This document shows, piece after piece, positions 55,751 through 64,000 of a stretch of 64,000 nucleotides of DNA. The notes beneath the pieces are model-generated. The model did no database searches. It saw only the letters and a list, made by a program, of their open reading frames with translations, and was not told where the DNA came from. Origin of the DNA: Posidonia oceanica (taxonomy: Eukaryota > Streptophyta > Magnoliopsida > Alismatales > Posidoniaceae); contig JAZBRS010000044.1 of assembly GCA_037176725.1 (NCBI GenBank), forward strand, positions 2,604,001-2,668,000, read 5' to 3'. How positions within the stretch are numbered: position 1 is the stretch's first letter; each line of letters begins with the position of its first letter. The position numbers and the translations under genes were made by a program.

Positions 55751-57073
55751 GTGGCGACTCTACTGGGGATTGCAGACTCCGGCTTTCGTTTTTGGCTTTT
55801 TGCTCGCCGCTTTCGCAGTCTTGCTTGCCTTTGTTTGCCTCTTTGCTTGTTTTGGTCGCTCTTCTGTGCAAACTCCTAGCGAGTCACCTTGTGGCTACTC
55901 CGCTTAGGTTTTGCACCTCCTTTGCCCTGGTTTGTGCTCTGTTTTGCTCTGCTTTGCCTCTGTTGCTTGTTTACTTACTTATTTCCTTACTTCTGCTCTT
56001 ATTTGCTTTACAGCTTACCTGTCTTTACCTTCTTTATCTTGCTTGCTTATTATTGCTTTATTTCTTGCACAATGCATGTCTACATACTTGTTTGGCAACA
56101 ATGCATGCTTTTTGAATGATGAATGCTTTCTTTTACACGTTTGCTGTGTCACTACGCACGCACATGCCCTGTATACATGCCTTTTGACGTGGTGAATGCT
56201 TTCTCTTCACTATCATGCTCACAAACACTCGCACATGCCATGCACTTGCCTTTTGCTATGATGTATGCTGTTTGTTTGCCATATTTGACTGATTTTCTTC
56301 CCTTTCGCACATGCCATGCCTAGGATAGTAGAGACTGTTTGCTCTCCCTGTGGTTAACTAAAAACGGCAAGTAAAAAGAACTTCTAGGAGCAACTAGAGA
56401 CTTCAAACAATCCTTCACCCTCGTGGGTTAATAAAATGCGCAAGATAAAAGACTTTAATCATTTGCATAAGCATCATATAGAGCATGCATCTTCTCATCT
56501 GAATCCACCTATTAGTCTGCGAAGGATAGTCCCGGCCTCTTATTCCACTGCTTTGGGCATGGCGCAAGTCAGTCGGTCTGTCCCCCCTTTATTCAGGGGT
56601 CGTGTCGGTGTTAGTAGAGGGTACTACCCACGCCTCGGCAGGGTTGAGGCCACCAACACACCACCCTGTCATTACTTGAGCTCTGGGCCAGGAGTTAGGC
56701 AGGGAACCCACTTTTCTGACCTGAGTCGGTGACCCGTACACCTGGGGATACCCGAAGTAGATCACCTGCTAAGATACACTAGATAGGTGAGGGGGGCATA
56801 CTAGAAAGCATACATATCATTCATGCCATCTAACTTAACTCATTTTCATCTGTCTTTCAGTTTCTAATCCCTGTTTCCTTCTGTTTGTGTCAGCAGTGAT
56901 CGGTTAGCGAGTTCCCCTTGCTGGAGCTTGAGTACCCTTTCTGACACCTCTATTGCGACCTTGTTCACGACCATTCCCCTTTTGAGCTATCCGCCTTTGC
57001 GACGATAGCTCCTATTAGGAATCGCCGTTTGCATACCCGTCGTAGCCCTATTCTCACGCGTTCTAGGTCAGCA
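55751..57073 (+). other. Element D primer binding site and leader
   Basis: The primer binding site TGGCGACTCTACTGGGGA is at 55752-55769, one base after the LTR. The ~1.3 kb leader has a T-rich stretch (55860-56130) and the block shared with element C (56240-56790). ORFs at 55597-56115 and 56436-56732 are not frame-conserved in C and are not called. Confidence 0.75.
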
Positions 57074-59432
57074 ATGGCCCAATACGTCAGTGAGCCTCTC
57101 TTTACTCCTGTCACGGAGGGTGTTTCCATTCCGGCCCCTCCGGTTGCTCCTTCTACCCCTTTTGTTCCCCCTCCGACGCCAGGGTTTCCTCCCCTAACGC
57201 CTCTAGGATCTCAGTATGTCCCAGGACAGTGGCAAGCATCTCTTCCTCCGGATCCGGTCGCCGAGTCTATCTTGATGACCGTTACTCGCGCTTCGGAGAC
57301 GCCATTGCCCCCTCCTTCCCAGGGATACGTCGCCTTTGACATCCCTCCTACCTCTGCTGCGACTTTCGCTATAGCACCTACTCCTCCTGGACAGTCTGTG
57401 TCTGTGCCGTTTGCTTCTCAATCCTCGCTGGCACTGCACTTCAGCGTTCCTACTGACGAAACGCCTGAGGCTCAGTACCAGCGCCTAATGGAGCTTGCCC
57501 AAAGACTGCAGGGCATGGCTCTATCGGTTCGTCCCTCCTGTGCTCCTGTCATTCCTGAGGTTCCTTTGAGGCCAATTCCTGCATTTCATGCATCTACCTC
57601 CACACCTCCGCCTCGACCATCGTCTCAATTGCTCACGGTTCCGACGATGGGGGCCCGTTTACCGCCTCCCTCCGCACAACACTTGGCACAGCATGCTCCT
57701 CTTCCCCCTGGTGGTCAGTCCTTTGGGCTGGCTGGAGCCCAGTACTCCACTGGCTCGTTGTCTGGCACCCCGCTGGTACAGCAACTGGTGCTCCAGCATC
57801 CTACCCCTCCCACAGCACAGCATGGCATCTACCCTCCCCCTTTGCATCAAGCCCAGCATCCTGCATACATCCCTGCATACACAGTTCCCCAGCACGGATA
57901 CGCCGGCCATCCCGTTGCTCCACTAGGCGACGCTATGGTAGATCCGGAGGAGCACTTAGGTGCAACCCATTCGGCGTATGTGCTCAATACCTCTGCCGAT
58001 CCCTCTCCTATGGCAACAAATCCGAACCCCATCAACAACCAGATGGACGTCTTGGAGAAGGCACTATGACTAGTGCAGGGTATTGAGCACCAGACCTATC
58101 AATTTCGGGACCTCTACTGCTTTCCAGAGGCGGTACTCCCTCCAAAGTTCAAAATCCCGGACTTCGAGAAATACAATGGTAGGGGCTGCCCGTAGCACAC
58201 CTGAAGGCGTATTGCGGTGATCTCGCTCAGCTTCAGGCTGACGAGAGGTTGCTGATCTGCTTGTTCCAGAAGAGCTTGACCGGGCCGGCTCTCAAGTGGT
58301 TCACATCACTTGATATGTCAGCCATCAAGACTTGGAACGACCTCAGTCAAGCATTCCTGGACAGTACTCCTTCAACCTCGATCTAGTTCCAAAGCGGGCG
58401 GACTTGATCGCAATCAAGCAGAATTCTAGTGAGCCGTTCAGGGAGTACGTCGACCGCTGGCGCGCCCTTGCCTCACAGGTCCGAGATAGACCCTCTGACA
58501 AGGAGTCTATTGAGATCGTCATCAAGGGGGCGCAACCATCTCTTGGGGCTCTGCTTAGCATCCAACCAGTCACTACTTTTGCAGCACTCATCAGAGCTGG
58601 AGCGTGCGTGGAGAGTTCTTTGCGGAGTGGCAACTTCCCGGCTCTCTCTGTGTTCGCTAAGCAGGCCGCGATCAGCAGTAACAGTGCCAACAGTAGCACC
58701 TCGAACAACAACAACAACGGTAGCAGCAACAACCGTCCAAAGAAGAAGGACTCGCCGAAATCCGCTGTTGCATTCGTCGACTCCCCTGCTGTGCCTGTTC
58801 ACTTGCCATCCCGACCTGCCCCAGCTCAGATGGTGTATGCTCCTACACCTAGGAATCCACCTACACCACAGATCACAACCACCGCTAGACCGGTCTACCC
58901 TGCCGCACCGGTTCAGCAAGGCTCATACCAGAGGCAAAGAAGGCCACCCACTGAGAAGCAGAAATTCGCCCCACTGGTGGAACCGCTTACGGCCATCTTG
59001 CCTAGGGTGGCATCTCTCCTGAAGTTCCCGGAGGTTCGCCCGCCCCCAAATCCTTTGCCGCTTTGGTTTAAGGCGAACCTCTTTTGCAATTTCCATCGAA
59101 GTGTCGGGCACTCGATGGACAACTGCTACACCCTGTGGAACGCAATTCAGGACCTAATCGAATCGGGAGCGATTGTGATTGACACACACGAGGCATCCAC
59201 TCAAGCACACACACATGCATCTGCACATTCAACTGTTCCCCCTCATTTTGGCATCATCCACCAGCCTCTACCGGAGCACACTTATTCGGGAGGGGTAGGA
59301 ACCTCAGGCATCCATTCTGTCTTTCCTTCTGGGCCTACTACCTCTGTGGTAGACCCCTCTGATTTTATTTCTGATATCTCTGAGCCATTCCCTATCAATC
59401 TCTATCTCGCGGCAGTTGCCGGCTCTGAGTAG
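57074..59432 (+). pseudogene. Element D gag
   Basis: The start is MAQYVSEP at 57074; an upstream in-frame ATG at 57029 exists but C shares only the later one. A Pro-rich N-terminus is followed by TPEAQYQRLMELAQ and a stop TGA at 58067. The gag core has PDFEKYNGRGCP, then one-base deletions near 58190 and 58361 relative to C shift the frame twice. From 58370 the frame runs NLDLVPKRADLIAIKQ, PFREYVDRWRALA, an Asn/Ser-rich stretch, LPRVASLLKFPEVRP and the C-x2-H-x4-H-x4-C knuckle at 59085-59126. The TAG at 59430 ends this stretch. The protein would form the particle and bind RNA. Only three lesions separate it from an open frame, fewer than in C. Confidence 0.88.
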
Positions 59433-60960
59433 GGAGTTCACATGATTCGACCGCGTGCCAGGCCGGAGAGCCCTTCCGCACCTCCTGTTGTGCTCCCTCA
59501 GGCTCAACCCCCTGTACATCTCTTAGCTAGAGCCTAGCCTAGACCCCCTGTCCACCTCTTAGGGCAGCCTCAGCTAGAATCCCCCATACATCTTTTAGGC
59601 AGACCTCAATCAGCCCCTGCCTTCCCACCCCAACAACCATACCATTTAGTTAGACCCCAATACCCAGTAGGTCCCCCTGTAACCCCTCTTGTGCTCGCAG
59701 CACGTGCACCAATGGTTATTGATTTAACCCCGGACACCCATCGCGTCCCTTACAGCTATGCCACAGAAATGTGTGCGGAAGTAACGCGATAGGGGAGGGT
59801 CTACAGGCCCCTAGCACCAGCCATTAGGTCAAGTCACCCTGAACCTGCTATGCCCCCACCCTCTAACCAACCCATAGCAGACCCAGCCTCAAATCAGCCT
59901 GTAGCAAGCCAAACCCCTGCTCAGCCTGTAGCGGCCCAATCTCCTGCCACTACCCCTTTAGAACTTGCCAAAACAACCCCTCCTGTTGCCAAAAAGAACC
60001 AACCCAAGGCAGACATAACCTCCCAACTTAAGAAGGTCAAAGCCGACATCTCCATTTGGGACCTAATCCATACCTCTGCCGAACACCGCGAGGCTTTCCT
60101 TCGCGTGTTCCAGGCCGCCCGTGTGTCCCAATCTATTGAGCCTTCAGCTTTGGAAAACATGGTAGGGATGATTGCGGAGCCCCAAGTCATCTCTTTTACG
60201 AGCGATGAGCTGCCTCCGGCGGGGATTAATCACAATCAACCCCTGTTCATCATGGTTCAATTCAAAAACTTCCGCATTCCTCTAACGCTGGTTGATAACA
60301 GGTCAAGCCTTAACGTCTACCCCTTGCGTACTGCAACTAAGCTCGAATTCAAAGTCAAGGATATCACACCAGCCGTGAAAGGAATGACAGCTTTTGACAA
60401 CACCCACCATGACGCTCTGGGGATCCTGATTATTCCTCTTGCCATTGGCCCGGTCGTTTTCGATGTAGAATTCTATGTCGTCGACTTGAAGTCAAACTTC
60501 AACTTCCTGCTTGGGCGCCCTAGGCTCCACAAGCATCAGGTCCTTCCCTCGACCCTCCATCGAATGATAAAGTACCGTCACGGCGATGATGTCATTGTCG
60601 TCATGGCGAAGAACTTTGAGAAGGAGCGAATCGAGACAGTCTCCCCCGTGTCTTCACAAGCTATCCCATTTGATCCTGAGACTTCCGAAGCCTTGTATCG
60701 TATTAACCAGTGCGAGCCAGTTAACTTCATTCCTGATCTTGAACGTGCCAACTCCTTGGCCGTTCACAACAACCCCTTTCGAATGGTCGAGAATGTATGT
60801 CACAGGTGGGGTTACATAAAGGGTACACCGCTTGGGCGTCATGACCAGGGGATTGCAGAGCCGTTCGTAGCAGTGGAGCGGAGGAAATCTGAAGGCCTCG
60901 ATTATGAGCCCAAGCCCAACGAAGATCACTGCCTTCAGCTCAAGGATCAAGAACCAGCCA
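59433..60960 (+). pseudogene. Element D gag-protease spacer and aspartic protease
   Basis: This is in the same frame as the gag C-terminus, with TAG codons at 59535 and 59790. From 59850 it is open. The spacer carries three copies of P-P-(V/I)-H-L-L-(G/A), then MVIDLTPDT. The protease domain includes FIMVQFKNFRIPLTLVDN, SLNVYPLRT, GILIIPLAIGPVVFDVEFYV and NFLLGRPRLH. It would cut the polyprotein. The catalytic motif should read Asp-x-Gly; here Asp (60294-60296) and Asn are followed by Arg (AGG, 60300-60302), so the enzyme is probably dead even though the frame is open. Confidence 0.85.
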
Positions 60961-62250
60961 TCCCCAGAGACCTCACTAACTTCACCAGCGTAGGAGTTCT
61001 GGGATCAACTGATGATCAAGCCGCGGTGCCCACAGAAGACTGGATCTGCATTGAGGACTACTACTCGGATGAGGAGCAGTCTGGCACAACGGAGGCAGTC
61101 CCAATTGGCAGTAAGGCACTGATCAGCAATGAAGTGCCCTGGTCAGTTTGTTTGGCTCTTCCTTCATCAGATACAGTAGACAAATCAGCAGGCTCTGTGG
61201 CAGAATTGACAAGCTCTAATATTCCTGCAGCCACATCCACATTACAAGCACAGGCAGCAGCAGCAGCTCAGAAGTCAGGGACAATCCTTCCGGCACAGTC
61301 AGGCAGGCAACCTGCGGTCGCAGTCGCGTCAGTACCACTGTCACTCTCTCTAGAGGGACAGTCAGTCAATTCAGTCAGCAGCGCGACTCGGCCCACTTCA
61401 GCAGCCGCATCACCGAGAATACAGCCGACGCAGTCCGCCTCACATCCTCCCACCGCAAAACAGCAACTTTCATGGCAGGCCCCCATGGCGTCAGAGGCCG
61501 CACTCTCACTGTGACAACCAGATGCAGAGGGCCAGTTGAGTACCATAGTCTCCCTTGGGCCCTCAGAAGAGCACCTTTGCCTGCCCTCTAACTGCAACAG
61601 TGACCCTGGCAGCGTACCCGTCTATGGCCCCGCTGACGAGTCTGTTTGGATCTCCCATGCCGAAGCTGCCGCTATCCGATGCGCCCATGAGCCAGACCAT
61701 GCAAACTCCAAAGGCAGTGATCCGTCTTGCAGCCAGGCCAGTGCCGCAGGCCCCCAACGCCTACTACGTCGACTCACCCTCAGATGAGGAGGAAGGAGTG
61801 GCGATAGAAGCCTAGGTCGATTCATGGATGTCCAACTTAGAGCTGCTTTATCAAGAACAACTCAAGTCGATAGCGGAAGACCTGGCAGAGCACCAAGCTG
61901 CAGAAAGGAAAGGGAAAGCCATGGCTACGGACCCTCCTCTACAGGAAGACCATGCCTCTATCATGGTCCTGGAAGAAGACTCAGCAGTACCGGACTCTCC
62001 TAGACCAGATGAGCTCATTACCCTCCAACCAAAAGGCGGGTCTAGGTGGTTTGTGCAACACATGCCTCACTTAGGCAGTATAGCAAGCGGCAGCACCCAG
62101 ACCAGCCACCAGTCAGGCATACCCTCCATGAGCACACTAGAAGACTCAAAGGAGGAAGCACTAGCAGTCCAAGCAGCAACGGCAGAGTAGAAAGCAGAAT
62201 CAGTAACAGAATCATCAGCAATCTCTGTAGCATGGCCATCAGCAGTATCA
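60961..62250 (+). pseudogene. Element D protease-RT linker
   Basis: It is open from the protease to 61514 and contains PRDLTNFTSVGVLGSTD and IEDYYSDEEQSGTTE, matching element A at 13556-13720. A frame change falls between 61514 and 61555. The other frame gives NAYYVDSPSDEEEG, then a helical ELLYQEQLKSIAEDLAEHQA stretch and RPDELITLQPKGGSRWFVQH. It is Ala/Ser/Gln-rich and probably unstructured apart from the acidic motifs. TAG stops at about 61813 and 62188 interrupt it. Its role is unknown. Confidence 0.75.
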
Positions 62251-64000
62251 GTGACAGAATCAGCAAAACCCTCAGCAGCATCAGCAGAGCACTCAGCAGA
62301 ATCTGCCAGGCCAGAGCAGACAGTAGAAGTTGCCAGGATGGAGGTCGCACACCGAGGCTACAAGAATACTCGAGTAAGCGTGACTATCCTAAAGCGTCAC
62401 CAGGGCCAAGCAGCAGAACATATACACTCTTTCGACATCACAAATCCTTCTTTTGAGAAAGAGATCCTCTCGGAACTTATTGCTTATGGAGAGGAGGATG
62501 ATATGGGCGTAGATGAGACTGATGAACCATCGCCCGAGTTCCGTCCCTACGACGACGACCCAGAAGGCCCCAACCTTCATGTTGAAGAAGAAACAGAGGT
62601 TGTCAATATCGGCACAGCTAAGGAAGTCAGAGAAGTTCGCATCAGTGCCCAGCTATCCTCCCAGGCTCAAGCAGAGTTCATCGCATTCTTGACAGAATAT
62701 GCGGATGTCTTCGCCTAGAGTTACGAAGATATGGTTGGCCTTGACATAGAGATAGTGGTGCACAATCTGCCCTTGAACCCAGATGCCAAGCCGGTGAAGC
62801 AGAAGCTAAGAAGATGGCGACCACAGTGGCTGCTCATGATCAAAGAAGAGATAATGAAGCAGCTCAGAGTCAACTTTCTCAAGGTCGTTCTTTATCCTGA
62901 GTGGCTGGCAAACATTGTACCTGTGCCCAAGAAAGATGGCCGAGTCCGGATCTGCATCGACTATAGGGACCTGAACAAGGCGAGTCCCAAGGACGACTTC
63001 CCATTGCCTCACATTGACGTCCTGGTCGACAATACAGTGGGCCACAAGATGCTCTCCTTCATAGACGGCTTTTCTGGATATAATCAAATTAAAATGGCAA
63101 AAGAAGACATGGAAAAGACTTCATTCATCACCCCCTGGGGAGTCTTCTGCTACCAAGTCATGCTGTTCGGACTGAAGAATGCTGGCGCAACTTATCAGAG
63201 GGCCATGACTGTGCTGTTCCACGACCTTATGTACCAAGAAGTGGAGGTCTATGTAGACGACATGATTGCTAAAACCAGAGAGCCTGAAGATCATCTTGCC
63301 TGTCTAAAAAAGCTCTTTGACTGTCTACAAAAGTACAAGCTGCGCCTGAACCCCAACAAGTGTGTATTCAGGGTGTCTTCTGGCAAACTGCTCGGCTACA
63401 TTGTTAGCCAGAGGAGGATTGAGGTGGACCCGATGAAAGCAAAAGACATCGTGGATATGCCACCCCCCAGAACTGAAAAGGAGGTTCGAGGCCTACTTGG
63501 GCATTTACAGTATATCAGTCGCTTCATTGCACAGCTTACGCCCATCTGTGAACCCATATTCAAGCTCCTAAAGAAGAATGCACAAATCGACTGGAGCGAG
63601 GAGTGTCAAACTGCATTTGCCAAGATCAAGCAGCTGTTGGTCAAGCCTCCTGTCCTAGTTCCCCCCACACCAGGGAGACCTTTGCTTCTCTACCTTTCTA
63701 CTACGCAGCATTCCATGGGCGCCGTCTTGGGCCAACATGACGAATCTGGTAGAAAGGAGCGCGCCATCTATTACCTGAGCAAGAAGTTTAATGAATGCGA
63801 GGTCAGGTACAGCACAATAGAGAAGACTTGCTTATCCCTTGTCTGGGCTGCACAGAAACTAAGGCACTATATGATGGCATACCCAGTTCAGCTCTTGTGC
63901 CGGTATGACCCCATCAAGTTTCTCTTTCAAAAGCTGGCCATGGTGGGCAGATGTGTTAAGTGGCAGGTGTTACTATCTCAGTACGACATCACCTTTGTCA
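62251..64000 (+). pseudogene. Element D reverse transcriptase and RNase H, continuing past the window
   Basis: One frame runs from 62251 to the window end, broken only by TAG at 62716-62718, where element A has TGG (16618). After it, 62719-64000 is open for 427 codons with no stop. It contains KLRRWRPQW, VPVPKKDGRVRICIDYRDLN, SPKDDFPLPHIDVLVDN, FGLKNAGATYQRAM and the YVDD catalytic box at 63250-63261. The first RNase H follows (QHDESGRKER, YYLSKKFNECEVRYSTIEKT, LVWAAQKLRHYM). The second RNase H and integrase would follow outside the window. In FCYQVMLFGL the usual MPFGL Pro reads Leu (63171-63173). It is the best preserved pol sequence here, but not intact. Confidence 0.92.

Noticed and set aside
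55597..56732. Possible accessory ORF upstream of gag in element D
   Set aside because: Leu-rich from a T-rich tract, or not in the same frame in element C despite nucleotide similarity; kept only as a leader-block observation.

Overview
The window looks like intergenic chromatin from a large, repeat-rich flowering-plant genome. I see no host gene, tRNA or rRNA. Almost every base can be assigned to LTR retrotransposons inserted into one another. The coding parts are Ty3/gypsy of the Tat/Ogre type: a His-substituted gag zinc knuckle, a YVDD reverse transcriptase, a second RNase H after the first, a D,D35E integrase, a very long leader and 3' region, and 5-bp target-site duplications.

I use working names. 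Alpha elements have LTRs of about 4.7-6.0 kb, gamma elements about 2.6-2.9 kb, beta elements about 1.3-1.5 kb, and element B has LTRs of about 1.56 kb. Layout, left to right: an antisense alpha LTR cut by the left edge (1-2396); the 3' untranslated hairpin array and 3' LTR of a sense alpha element (2397-9811); the repeat-filled 3' region and 3' LTR of a beta element (9812-13533); gamma element A, meaning its pol (13534-19790, split by an antisense solo beta LTR at 13942-15250), a decayed DUF7745/plant-mobile-domain-like ORF (21190-22462), a hairpin array (22930-24050) and a 3' LTR (24605-27207 plus 41609-41655); element B, a gag-only element inside A's LTR (27208-41603); a solo alpha LTR inside B's 3' LTR (36695-41359); a remnant of an older gamma element E (41656-43074); gamma element C, with 5' LTR, leader and gag (43075-49794); and alpha element D inserted in C's gag, with 5' LTR, leader, gag, protease and RT-RNase H, running off the right edge (49795-64000).

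The insertion order reads as nested brackets. E contains A and C. A contains the beta element, the antisense solo beta LTR and B. The beta element contains the sense alpha element, which contains the antisense alpha element. B contains the solo alpha LTR. C contains D. The deepest path is five layers. Supporting junctions are TSDs cacgc (B), cattt (solo alpha) and cccgc/cctgc (solo beta).

No gene set here is intact. D has the least damaged pol: its RT-RNase H is open from 62719 to the edge. A's pol keeps one reading frame for 3.4 kb, but that frame carries 12 stops. The stops I could compare with D, C or conserved codons fit C-to-T changes at methylated CG and CHG sites. The most unusual signal is that the 3' regions of several unrelated-looking families carry tandem arrays of short hairpins, whose stems change sequence while staying paired. 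The arrays lie upstream of a conserved ~530-bp block and the polypurine tract.
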